This document shows positions 1 to 6,702 of a stretch of 12,236 nt of DNA, one piece after another. The position numbers and the translations under genes were made by a program. A model generated the notes under the pieces. The model saw only the letters and a program-made list of their open reading frames with translations. It was not told where the DNA came from and ran no database searches. Positions within the stretch are counted from its first letter, which is position 1, and the number at the start of each line of letters is the position of its first letter. The stretch lies in NCBI GenBank assembly GCA_002700865.1, contig PAFB01000034.1, positions 1-12,236 on the forward strand, given 5' to 3'. Source of the stretch: Rhodospirillaceae bacterium (lineage in GTDB: Bacteria; Pseudomonadota; Alphaproteobacteria; UBA7985).

Positions 1-1
1 C

Positions 2-649
2 GTGGTGGTGCGCGACGGTTGGTACGCTTTTCTGGTGCCGGGCATCATCTTCGTCGGCATCTTTTCGGGCCGCTTTACGCCCACAGAAGCTGGGGCCACA
101 GCGGTGATTGTTACCATCGCCATGGGGTTCATGCTGGGCACGCTGAAGCTCTCCGATTTCCCCAGCATGTTGATCAGCTCAGCCAAGGTGAATGGGGTCA
201 TTCTGCCCATCATCGCCTTCTCCCTGCCGCTGGCCCAAACACTGGCGGCTATGGGGGTGCCACAGGGGTTTGTTTATGGGGTCACGTCGGTCACCGATAA
301 CCCCTACCTGCTGATCCTGTTGATGATTGCCATCCTCGTTGCGGCAGGATGCGTCATGGAGACAACGCCAAACATCGTTATCCTTGCGCCTATATTGAAA
401 CCACTGGCCGACAACATCGAGATGAACGAAATTCAGTTTTGTGTGATGATGATTACGGCATTGGGCGTCGGATTTATCACGCCGCCGTTGGGATTGAATC
501 TGTTTGTTGTCAGTGGGTTGACCGGCGATTCCGTCCTGAAAATCGCCGCGCGGGCGGTGCCGTTTGTATTCTTTATGCTGCTGGTAACGCTGCTGATCGC
601 CTTTGTTCCCGCGGTGTCTACGTTCCTCTTACCCGAAATCTATAAATAG
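2..649 (+). CDS. TRAP transporter large permease (DctM family), C-terminal part; probable DHPS importer subunit
   Basis: Partial gene: the reading frame is open at the left edge, so the N-terminal half lies outside the window and the GTG at base 2 is not a credible start. The 215 visible residues are very hydrophobic and form several membrane segments. They carry DctM-type motifs: GRFTPTEAG near residues 23-31, an ETTPNIVILAPIL helix near 120-132, and PPLGLNLFVVSG near 161-172. The DctM subunit is the main channel of a tripartite Na+-driven uptake system for organic acids. It ends 11 bp before the HisD-like gene, with that gene's ribosome site (AGGAG) overlapping the stop, so the two are surely co-transcribed. 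The downstream hpsNOP-like genes suggest the substrate is DHPS, as for the HpsKLM TRAP system of roseobacters; this is inferred from context only. Confidence 0.93.
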   Translation: MVVRDGWYAFLVPGIIFVGIFSGRFTPTEAGATAVIVTIAMGFMLGTLKLSDFPSMLISSAKVNGVILPIIAFSLPLAQTLAAMGVPQGFVYGVTSVTDNPYLLILLMIAILVAAGCVMETTPNIVILAPILKPLADNIEMNEIQFCVMMITALGVGFITPPLGLNLFVVSGLTGDSVLKIAARAVPFVFFMLLVTLLIAFVPAVSTFLLPEIYK

Positions 650-660
650 GAGATGCGCAG

Positions 661-1974
661 GTGACCGTTGAGTATCTGAAGCGCGCTGCAAAGACGGCCT
701 CACAAGAAGCTGAGTCCATCAGCGATACCGTGAAAGGCATCCTCGATGACATCGAGCAGGGCGGCGAGGCTGTTGCGCGGCAATACGCAACGCGCTTTGA
801 CCAGTACGACGGCGCTTTGCTGCTGAGTGAAGAGGATATCGCGGCAGCATCCGCTCAGGTCAGCCAAAAGCTCAAGGACGACATTGCCTTTGCCCACGAT
901 AATGTCCGCCGCTTCGCCGAACGCCAGCGCGACACCATGCAGGACGTGGAAATGGAAATCGTCCCCGGACTGGTCGCCGGGCAACGCCTCATCCCCGTGT
1001 CATCGGCAGGGTGTTACATTCCCGGTGGCCGCTATAGCCACATTGCCAGCGCGATCATGACCGTCACCACGGCCAAGGTCGCCGGTGTGGACCATGTCAC
1101 CGCCTGCTCACCCCCTCGCAAAGACATCGGTATCGCGCCCGCGATCATCCACGCAGCTCACATCTGCGGCGCAGACCGCATTCTCGCGATGGGCGGTGTG
1201 CAGGGTGTGGCCAGCATGGCCTTTGGCCTGTTCGACCTGCCCAAGGCCGACATTCTGGTCGGACCGGGTAACCAGTTTGTGGCCGAGGCCAAGCGCATCC
1301 TGTTTGGCCGCGTGGGGATCGATATGTTTGCAGGACCGACCGACAGCCTGATCCTTGCGGATGCCTCCGCAGACCCGGAGATCGTCGCTGTTGATTTGGT
1401 TAGCCAAGCCGAGCACGGCTATAACTCGCCCGTGTGGCTGGTTACAGACAGCCGTGAGATCGCCAACGCCGTCCTCAACCGTGTCCCGGCGCTGATCGAC
1501 GATCTTCCCGGTCAGAACGGCGACAACGCAGCCGCCGCGTGGCGGGATTACGCCGAGGTGGTGCTGTGCTCCACGCGCGAAGAGATGGCGGCGGTATCGG
1601 ATGACTACGCGCCCGAACACCTGACTGTTCAGGCGGCGGATCTGGATTGGTGGCTGGGACGCCTGCGCAATTACGGTTCTCTGTTTTTGGGGGAGGAGAC
1701 CACCGTATCCTTCGGCGACAAAGCCTCTGGCCCCAACCACGTGCTGCCGACCAATGGCGCGGCAAAGTACACCGGCGGTTTGTCGGTTCACAAGTTCATG
1801 AAGGTCGTTACTTGGCAGCGCGCCACGCGCGAGGGCATGAGGCAGGTGGGGCAGGCGACCGCCCGGATATCCCGGCTTGAAGGCATGGAAGGCCACGCCC
1901 GCGCCGCTGACGTGCGTCTGGCCAAGTACTTTCCCGGCGAAAATTTCGACCTCAGCGCTCAAGGGGACGACTGA
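661..1974 (+). CDS. hpsN: Histidinol-dehydrogenase-family enzyme; probable sulfopropanediol 3-dehydrogenase (HpsN)
   Basis: A 437-residue protein with the complete HisD zinc and catalytic set: Gln249 and His252 (SQAEH), Asp353 (GDKASGPNHVLPT) and His412 (MEGHARAA) as metal ligands, and Glu319-His320 (YAPEH) as the catalytic pair. GPGN at 201-204 lies in the NAD-binding part. HisD enzymes oxidise an alcohol to a carboxylate in two NAD+-dependent steps. HpsN does this on (R)-DHPS, giving (R)-sulfolactate. The motif PGGRYSHIAS at 121-130 replaces the PGGTAPLxSS type seen in biosynthetic HisD, as expected for a catabolic paralogue. The neighbours (TRAP permease, SDR, zinc alcohol dehydrogenase, no his genes) also argue against histidine synthesis. 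The GTG start is chosen from GGAG about 8 bases upstream. Another polyol or sulfonate substrate cannot be excluded from sequence alone. Confidence 0.85.
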   Translation: MTVEYLKRAAKTASQEAESISDTVKGILDDIEQGGEAVARQYATRFDQYDGALLLSEEDIAAASAQVSQKLKDDIAFAHDNVRRFAERQRDTMQDVEMEIVPGLVAGQRLIPVSSAGCYIPGGRYSHIASAIMTVTTAKVAGVDHVTACSPPRKDIGIAPAIIHAAHICGADRILAMGGVQGVASMAFGLFDLPKADILVGPGNQFVAEAKRILFGRVGIDMFAGPTDSLILADASADPEIVAVDLVSQAEHGYNSPVWLVTDSREIANAVLNRVPALIDDLPGQNGDNAAAAWRDYAEVVLCSTREEMAAVSDDYAPEHLTVQAADLDWWLGRLRNYGSLFLGEETTVSFGDKASGPNHVLPTNGAAKYTGGLSVHKFMKVVTWQRATREGMRQVGQATARISRLEGMEGHARAADVRLAKYFPGENFDLSAQGDD

Positions 1975-1976
1975 AC

Positions 1977-2735
1977 ATGGCTGACCGGGCCCTGTTTTCG
2001 CTGGCGGGCAAAGTTGCCTGCGTGACAGGCGCGAGCAGCGGTCTGGGACAGGCGGCGGCCAGTATTCTGGCGCAAAACGGCGCAAAGGTGGTCGGTGTCG
2101 CAAGGCGCAAGTCGGCGCTGGAGACTTGGTCAGGCACCGCGCCCGGAGAGACAGCCGTGGTCGCCGCGGATTTGCTGGCGCAAACCGACTGTGCGGACCT
2201 GGCAGCCCAGATCGCCGAGCCTTTTGGTCCGCCCGATATCCTGATCAATGCCGCGGGGGTCAACACTCGGATTCACGCCGATGATGTTCAACCCGCGGAC
2301 TGGAACCAAACCCTTGGGCTCAATCTCAGTATGCCGTTTTTCCTCGCCCAGCAGATGGTTCCAGCCATGGCCGAGCGAGGGTGGGGGCGTATCGTCAATT
2401 TTGCGTCCTTGCAGTCCCGTAGAGCCTTTGCCAACGGTATCAGCTATGGCGCTTCCAAAGGTGGGGTTGAGCAGATGACCCGTGCCATGGCTGAGGCTTG
2501 GTCGGCGCGGGGCGTGCTGTGCAATGCCTTGGCACCGGGCTTCTTTCCGACCGAGTTAACTGGGCCTGTGTTCGCCGACCCCGCCAAGGCGCAGGCGCTG
2601 GCGGATCAGACCTGTATCGGTCGCAATGGCACCATGGACGATATGGTCGGGCCGCTGCTGTTTCTGTGTTCGCCGGCCAGTGATTATATCACCGGGCAAG
2701 TCCTGTTCGTTGACGGAGGGTTCACAGCGAAATGA
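1977..2735 (+). CDS. hpsO: Short-chain dehydrogenase/reductase; probable DHPS 2-dehydrogenase (HpsO-like)
   Basis: A classical 252-residue SDR. Visible elements are the cofactor loop TGASSGLG (17-24), NAAG (91-94), catalytic Asn116, Ser144, Tyr157 and Lys161 (YGASK), and the C-terminal FVDGG. The end of the second strand reads VARRK with no acidic residue, which leans toward NADP(H), although the HpsO reaction is described as NAD-coupled; this is only a hint. The gene starts 2 bp after the hpsN stop and its last bases overlap the next start as ATGA, so translation of all three is probably coupled. In DHPS clusters HpsO and HpsP are the pair thought to oxidise and re-reduce carbon 2, converting (S)-DHPS to the (R) form used by HpsN. 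The family is certain; the substrate is inferred from gene order. Confidence 0.82.
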   Translation: MADRALFSLAGKVACVTGASSGLGQAAASILAQNGAKVVGVARRKSALETWSGTAPGETAVVAADLLAQTDCADLAAQIAEPFGPPDILINAAGVNTRIHADDVQPADWNQTLGLNLSMPFFLAQQMVPAMAERGWGRIVNFASLQSRRAFANGISYGASKGGVEQMTRAMAEAWSARGVLCNALAPGFFPTELTGPVFADPAKAQALADQTCIGRNGTMDDMVGPLLFLCSPASDYITGQVLFVDGGFTAK

Positions 2736-3727
2736 AAGCCTTGCTCTACACCGGTCCCAAACAGTTGGTTTACACCGACGTGGCAGAGCCGAAGCCAAAG
2801 GCCGGTGAAGCCCTGATTGATCTGGATTGCTCAGGCATTTGCGGCTCGGACATGCACGCCTTTCTAGGCCACGACGAGCGTCGGCCTGCGCCGCTGATCC
2901 TGGGCCACGAGGCCGCCGGGGTGATCGCAGCAGGCCCCAACGCCGGCCAACGCGTGACAGTTAATCCGCTGGTCTCCTGCGGCATTTGTGAAGCCTGCCG
3001 GGAAGGCCGCGATAACCTCTGTCCGGATCGCCAAATCATCTCCATGCCGCCGCGCGAAGGCAGCTTCGCTCAGCGCCTTGCCATGCCGCCGGGAAATCTG
3101 GTGACGGTTCCGGATCGTGTGCCGCTATGGCACGCTGCGCTCACTGAGCCGATGGCGTGCGGCTGGCACGCTGTTAAGCTGGCGCTGCGGCTCTCGCAAC
3201 GCACGGCGGATCAGATGCACGCTGTTGTGCTTGGGGGTGGTGCCATCGGCATCGGTGCGGCGCTGAGCCTTGCCGCGCAGGGGGTGAGGTCTGTCACGGT
3301 GTTGGAAACCAACCCCGGACGGTTGGCCCGACTGCGGCGCGATCTGCCCCAGTTCGAGTTTCATGCCGCGTTCGAGGAAGCAGGCAGCCGCGCGCCGGAT
3401 CTGGTCATCGACGCGGTTGGCTTTGCGCCGACGCGCGCAATTGCTTCTGGAATCGTCAAGCCCGGCGGCGTGATTGCCCATATCGGACTGGGCGAAGCTG
3501 AGGGCGGCCTCGACGTTCGCCGCATGACCTTACAAGAAATCACCTTCTGCGGAACCTACACCTATACAGCGGCTGATTTCCGGGAGACCGCGCAAGCGAT
3601 TTTCAACGGTGATTTTGGCCGCTTTGACTGGGTGGAGCAGCGCAGCTTGCGCGACGGGGCACAGGCTTTCGACGATCTGCTCGCTGGCCGCGTGGACGCT
3701 GGCAAAATCGTCCTGATGGCTGAGTAA
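2732..3727 (+). CDS. hpsP: Zinc-dependent alcohol dehydrogenase (MDR family); probable DHPS 2-dehydrogenase (HpsP-like)
   Basis: A 331-residue medium-chain dehydrogenase. Catalytic zinc ligands are Cys37 (GICGSD), His59-Glu60 (GHE) and Glu139 (TEP). The structural zinc lobe is complete, with Cys83, Cys86, Cys89 and Cys97. The Rossmann loop GGGAIGIG is at 168-175, and Glu192 ends the second strand (VLETNPGRL), which fits NAD(H). The start overlaps the SDR stop (ATGA). This is the last gene of the operon visible here; the next gene is on the other strand. With HpsO it would epimerise DHPS through a 2-keto sulfonate. The family is also rich in threonine, sorbitol and galactitol dehydrogenases, so only the context makes it HpsP. 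I see no convincing rho-independent terminator in the 89 bp after the stop. Confidence 0.82.
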   Translation: MKALLYTGPKQLVYTDVAEPKPKAGEALIDLDCSGICGSDMHAFLGHDERRPAPLILGHEAAGVIAAGPNAGQRVTVNPLVSCGICEACREGRDNLCPDRQIISMPPREGSFAQRLAMPPGNLVTVPDRVPLWHAALTEPMACGWHAVKLALRLSQRTADQMHAVVLGGGAIGIGAALSLAAQGVRSVTVLETNPGRLARLRRDLPQFEFHAAFEEAGSRAPDLVIDAVGFAPTRAIASGIVKPGGVIAHIGLGEAEGGLDVRRMTLQEITFCGTYTYTAADFRETAQAIFNGDFGRFDWVEQRSLRDGAQAFDDLLAGRVDAGKIVLMAE

Positions 3728-3816
3728 AGTACCATCCTTGCCGATGCTGTTGCCGTTTCTGCAATCGTGCCAGCGCTCTCAACGGTTTTGAACAGTTTCA
3801 AACGGTGAAGTGGGCG

Positions 3817-4110
3817 TCAAAAACCTTCGACGATCACCGCCGTTGCCTTGGATGCGCCCAGACGAACGGCTTTGACGGGGGCGTATTCGTCACTGTTCAG
3901 GAAGGCTTGGGCGCGCTTTACGGAGGGAAACTTCAGCAGCACCATCCGCGTCGGGGTCCACAGCTCGTTCTGATCGATGATCATCTCGCCGCCCCGTATC
4001 AGGTACTCGCCGCCATAGGACTCAACGATGGGAACCACTTTGGCCTTGTATGCTTCATAGGCGTCGGGGTCGTGGATTGCTGTATCAACAATGATGTAAC
4101 CGGGCTTCAT
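3817..4110 (-). CDS. DUF1330 domain protein
   Basis: A small 97-residue soluble protein with the DUF1330 layout. It opens with GYIIVDTAIHDPDAYEAYKAKV, has a central GGEYLIRGG turn near residues 33-41, and continues with the strand RMVLLKFPSVKRAQAFLNSDEYAPVKAVR. DUF1330 proteins adopt a dimeric ferredoxin-like alpha/beta barrel fold. Their biochemical role is unknown, so no function is assigned. It is transcribed alone, opposite to both the hps genes (convergent) and the enolase-superfamily gene (divergent). A weak AAAGG lies a few bases upstream of the ATG. There is no signal peptide. Possible links to either neighbouring pathway are speculation. Confidence 0.85.
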   Translation of the reverse strand: MKPGYIIVDTAIHDPDAYEAYKAKVVPIVESYGGEYLIRGGEMIIDQNELWTPTRMVLLKFPSVKRAQAFLNSDEYAPVKAVRLGASKATAVIVEGF

Positions 4111-4152
4111 GGCTGGACCTTTTCTACTGGCGGTGTGAGGATTTAACGGGCG

Positions 4153-4183
4153 TATATAACCGGTAAGGGGCGGGCAAAGGCAA
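4153..4183 (-). promoter_or_regulatory. Possible promoter of the DUF1330 gene
   Basis: On the minus strand a TTGCCT (4183-4178) and a TATATA (4158-4153) lie 19 bases apart. That is a long but tolerable sigma70-type spacing, ending about 43 bases before the ATG. Each box matches consensus at about four of six positions. The AT-rich TATATA stands out in otherwise GC-rich DNA. Weak evidence. Confidence 0.25.
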
Positions 4184-4289
4184 CCGAGTTTGTTGCGGCG
4201 CAGGTCTTTCCCCGTCCGTCGAAGTGTGCCTATAGCTCAAGCAGGCTCAGGCGCCTGTTGTCCAGCACCAGTGAAAGGCTCGAGTGCCC

Positions 4290-5393
4290 ATGAAAATCGA
4301 ACGTATTGCTCTTTATGGCGTCAGTTTGCCGATGAAAGAAGGCTCGTACTCTTGGTCCAATCAGAGTTTTTCGGCCTTTGACAGTACCGTGGTGGAGATT
4401 ACGACCGATACCGGCCTGACCGGTTACGGCGAGATTTGCCCGCTTGGCCCGGCTTATCTGCCGGCTTATGCCGAAGGCGCCCGCACGGGGATCATGCTGC
4501 TTGCCGAGCACCTTGTCGGCCTCGACCCGCGGCAGGTCGGTCCCATCAATGCTGTCATGGATCGCGCCCTCAAAGGCCATCCCTACGTAAAGTCTGCGCT
4601 CGATATCGCGTGCTGGGACTTGCTGGGCAAGGATACGGGCCAGCCGCTTTATACACTGCTGGGCGGCAAGCTGCAGGACAGCGTGCGCCTGTTCAAAGTC
4701 GTCTCGCGCGCTGATCCAGACGCCATGCAACAGCGCTTGCAGGACTATCAGGCGCAGGGCTTTCAGCAGTTCCAGATGAAGGTCGGCGCTGATGCTGATG
4801 TTGACATCGAGCGCATCCGCAAAGTGACATCCGTGCTCCAGCCCGGCAACAAGCTCGCCGCCGATGCCAACTGCGGCTGGATGCAGCACGAGGCGGTTCG
4901 CGTGGTAACGGCGGTCAACGACCTGCCGCTCTATATCGAGCAGCCCTGCGAGACCTATGAAGCGTGCCGTGTGGTGCGGTCATTTTCCAATCATCCGATG
5001 ATCCTTGACGAGTGCATGACATCGCTGCAAGCGGTGATCCAAGGCCATCAGGACCGCGCCATGGACGCCATCAACCTGAAAATCAGCCGGATGGGCGGGA
5101 TCACCAAAACCAAGGTGTTGCGCGACGTGTGCACCACGCTGGGGATCATTCTCACCATTGAAGACACCTGGGGCGGGGAGATCACCGACGCCGCCATCGC
5201 GCACCTCGCTCACTCGATCCCGCGCGAGAGCCACTTCCAGTCATCGGCGTTCAGTGAGTACGCCACCATCGAAATCGCTGACGGAGGCCCCGTGATCGCG
5301 GATGGGTTCATGACAGCGTCATCGGCGCCGGGCTTGGGGATCGTGCCCCGGTTTGACGTCCTCGGTGCGCCGATTGCCGAATACAGCGCTTGA
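4290..5393 (+). CDS. Mandelate racemase/muconate lactonizing enzyme family protein (enolase superfamily), MLE-type Lys/Lys subgroup
   Basis: A 367-residue enolase-superfamily enzyme, counting from the ATG at 4290. An in-frame GTG at 4284 would add two residues and sits closer to AAAGG (4274-4278), so it is a fair alternative; MKIERI is the more family-like beginning. The capping domain is N-terminal. The barrel carries the acid/base Lys164 (QMKVG) and Lys264 (NLKISRMGG), and metal ligands Asp192 (ADAN), Glu217 (IEQP) and Asp240/Glu241 (LDEC). The pair of facing lysines is typical of MLE-subgroup racemases, epimerases and some syn-dehydratases. The overall look (TTIV-like strand, CPLGP after GYGE, EDTWGGEI at 291-298) reminds me of proline-betaine/hydroxyproline-betaine epimerases and cis-3-hydroxyproline dehydratases. 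The DxD ammonium-binding motif of dipeptide epimerases is absent. The substrate is not determined. It is transcribed alone toward the ureohydrolase gene. Confidence 0.9.
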   Translation: MKIERIALYGVSLPMKEGSYSWSNQSFSAFDSTVVEITTDTGLTGYGEICPLGPAYLPAYAEGARTGIMLLAEHLVGLDPRQVGPINAVMDRALKGHPYVKSALDIACWDLLGKDTGQPLYTLLGGKLQDSVRLFKVVSRADPDAMQQRLQDYQAQGFQQFQMKVGADADVDIERIRKVTSVLQPGNKLAADANCGWMQHEAVRVVTAVNDLPLYIEQPCETYEACRVVRSFSNHPMILDECMTSLQAVIQGHQDRAMDAINLKISRMGGITKTKVLRDVCTTLGIILTIEDTWGGEITDAAIAHLAHSIPRESHFQSSAFSEYATIEIADGGPVIADGFMTASSAPGLGIVPRFDVLGAPIAEYSA

Positions 5394-5445
5394 TCAGGGG
5401 CCGAAGACCCGTCCGCCGCTGGGGTCAAACACCCATGCAAAGCGT

Positions 5446-5475
5446 ACCGGCCCCTTTTTGGGGCCGGTTCGTTTT
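5446..5475 (+). terminator. Rho-independent terminator of the enolase-superfamily gene
   Basis: A perfect 9-bp stem, ACCGGCCCC (5446-5454) with GGGGCCGGT (5460-5468), closes a five-T loop and is followed on the plus strand by TCGTTTT. It starts about 53 bases after the stop codon at 5393. The opposite strand has no T-run after the stem, so it should act mainly on plus-strand transcripts, although the stem itself could also slow minus-strand read-through. Confidence 0.85.
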
Positions 5476-5553
5476 GGTCAGGACTCCCTGAGGCGTCGCA
5501 GCATACCGGTGGCGGTGAGGGCGGCGGCGCGGATTGTCGGCACGCCGGCGGGG

Positions 5554-6534
5554 TTAACGCCCGCTAACGTTCTCAGCGACCATGCAGATCATCTCAAACA
5601 TCACCGACGCCGCTGTCAGCGCGGTGATCTGGTTGGGGCTGTCTTTGGTGGGCATCATGCAGACGATATCCCCGCCCACAATGTTCATCCCCCGAACCGC
5701 GTGCAACAGCGCCACCGCCTCATCGATGTCAAAGCCCTTTTCACCCGCTTCGATGTTGGAAACAGCCGGCGCGATGGTGGGGTCAAGGCAATCGAGGTCG
5801 AAGGTGATGTAAACCGGCCGGCCCGCCATGACTTCCTTGATCTGCGCCACCACGTCTTCGACGCCCCGCTTGCGGAAATCTTTCATGGTGACGACGTTGT
5901 AGCCGTACTCGTAGGACGGCTCGAGCCAGTCCAGTGTGCGCGCGTGCCCACGCAGGCCAATCTGCATCGAATGCGTGGGATCGACCTTGCCCTGATCGGC
6001 CAGATAAGCGCCCCAGTGCGCCGCGGACTTTTTCGCGCCCAGAAAGTGATCGACCTTGGTGAAGACATCCGTGTGCGCATCCAGGTGCAGAAAACAGACC
6101 GGCTCGCCGTTGGTGATGTTTCCGCAGCCGATGGCCTGCACAATCCCGCCCGTGATTGAGTGATCGCCACCAATGGAAATCGGCCGGGCACCGGCGGCAT
6201 CGATGGCGGTGTAAAAGCGGGTTATTTCCTCAATGCAGGCCTCGTTGTCGTTCGCGCGCGGGAAGGGAACATCGCCGACATCTGCAATATTTGCCGCTGT
6301 CCAGGGGTTGAGCTCAAAACCCATGTGCATCCGGCGGCCCACCGCCGATACGTCGCGCAGCGCGCGCGGACCCAAATGCTGGTCGCGCTGCGTGGTGCCG
6401 TTGCCGGTCGAGTGCGGCACCCCCACAAGGGCGATATCCTTGCCTTCCGGGCCTTCGTTGGGGCAACGGAACAGGGTTGGAATTCCCCACCAATAGAGGT
6501 TTTCCATCATGGAGTTCAAATGTTCATCAGCCAC
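5554..6534 (-). CDS. Ureohydrolase-fold protein (arginase/agmatinase family), divergent subfamily
   Basis: A 326-residue soluble protein with the full two-metal set of the family: His125 (GGDHS), Asp152, His154 and Asp156 (DAHTD), and Asp246 and Asp248 (FDLDCLDP). The N-terminal IPTLFRCP resembles the IPTFMRLP of guanidino-acid hydrolases. Active-site surroundings differ from true agmatinases: the usual VEVSP stretch reads VCMMP, so Cys292 stands where the guanidinium-binding Glu normally is, and the GTGTPEPGG loop reads AVSNIEAGEKG (257-267). It should hydrolyse a guanidino, ureido or related C-N bond, but the substrate is open and agmatine is doubtful. The GTG start is fixed by GAGGAG at 6548-6543, 8 bases upstream. 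It lies 167 bp after dppF on the same strand and may be the last gene of that operon, or be separately controlled through the repeats between them. Confidence 0.88.
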   Translation of the reverse strand: MADEHLNSMMENLYWWGIPTLFRCPNEGPEGKDIALVGVPHSTGNGTTQRDQHLGPRALRDVSAVGRRMHMGFELNPWTAANIADVGDVPFPRANDNEACIEEITRFYTAIDAAGARPISIGGDHSITGGIVQAIGCGNITNGEPVCFLHLDAHTDVFTKVDHFLGAKKSAAHWGAYLADQGKVDPTHSMQIGLRGHARTLDWLEPSYEYGYNVVTMKDFRKRGVEDVVAQIKEVMAGRPVYITFDLDCLDPTIAPAVSNIEAGEKGFDIDEAVALLHAVRGMNIVGGDIVCMMPTKDSPNQITALTAASVMFEMICMVAENVSGR

Positions 6535-6561
6535 GGCTTTTGCTCCTCATCTGGTGTTTAT

Positions 6562-6595
6562 GTCGGTTAGGCTTTCATTTCGGGCAGGCTTTCAT
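6562..6595 (-). repeat. Two tandem 17-bp repeats in the ureohydrolase leader
   Basis: On the minus strand two adjacent units (6595-6579 and 6578-6562) both start ATGAAAGCCT and match at 14 of 17 positions. They contain overlapping minute reading frames (MKACPK stop, then MKA stop). No ribosome site precedes the first ATG, so translation is doubtful. The tract lies directly before the ribosome site of the ureohydrolase gene. Confidence 0.55.
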
Positions 6596-6665
6596 GCCGT
6601 TCAGCTGGCTTCACCCGAGTTCACCCGCGTTAATCCCGGTCCAGCCCAGTTCGCCCCAGTTCAAC
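6590..6665. repeat. Phased 10-bp degenerate tandem repeat
   Basis: Read on the plus strand, 10-base units begin at 6590, 6600, 6610, 6620, 6630, 6640, 6650 and, partly, 6660. Most start TTCA or a close variant and most end in a C-rich CCCxG-type half (for example TTCACCCGAG, TTCACCCGCG, TTCGCCCCAG). The period is exactly one helical turn and is not a multiple of three, so it is not a coding repeat. It fills most of the gap between dppF and the ureohydrolase gene. Confidence 0.6.
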
Positions 6666-6672
6666 AAAGCCT

Positions 6673-6702
6673 ATCAAACCGTTAAACGGGCAACCGTTTG
6701 AT
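6673..6702 (-). promoter_or_regulatory. Inverted repeat at the dppF stop codon
   Basis: Arms 6673-6683 and 6692-6702 pair at 10 of 11 positions around an 8-base loop, reaching into the dppF stop codon. A shorter alternative stem AAACGG/CCGTTT (6684-6689 with 6694-6699) uses part of the same bases. No T-run follows on the minus strand, so it looks more like an mRNA 3'-end or processing structure, or a leaky terminator, than a full rho-independent terminator. Confidence 0.45.

Noticed and set aside
661..1974. Histidinol dehydrogenase of histidine biosynthesis
   Set aside because: The fold and zinc ligands match, but the neighbours are a TRAP permease, an SDR and a zinc ADH, with no his genes, and the PGGRYSH segment differs from that of biosynthetic HisD.
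1108..2103. Long minus-strand open frame opposite hpsN and the SDR start
   Set aside because: It is a GC-rich shadow of hpsN and hpsO, with no recognisable domain and a composition typical of antisense frames.
3787..3802. Hairpin TTTGAA/TTCAAA between the zinc ADH gene and the DUF1330 gene as a terminator
   Set aside because: It is a 6-bp AT-rich stem with no T-run on either side; too weak to call.
4290..5393. L-Ala-D/L-Glu (dipeptide) epimerase, which would have fitted a peptide importer nearby
   Set aside because: The DxD motif that holds the dipeptide amino group is missing; the corresponding stretch reads EDTWGGE.
5394..5470. Minus-strand frame ending RFAWVFDPSGGRVFGP, which looks protein-like
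   Set aside because: It has only about two dozen codons between stops, no start codon or ribosome site, and includes the terminator stem. It could be a remnant, but there is no support.
5353..6159. Long plus-strand open frame across the terminator and the ureohydrolase gene
   Set aside because: It runs through the terminator hairpin and is antisense to a well-supported enzyme; no domain is visible.
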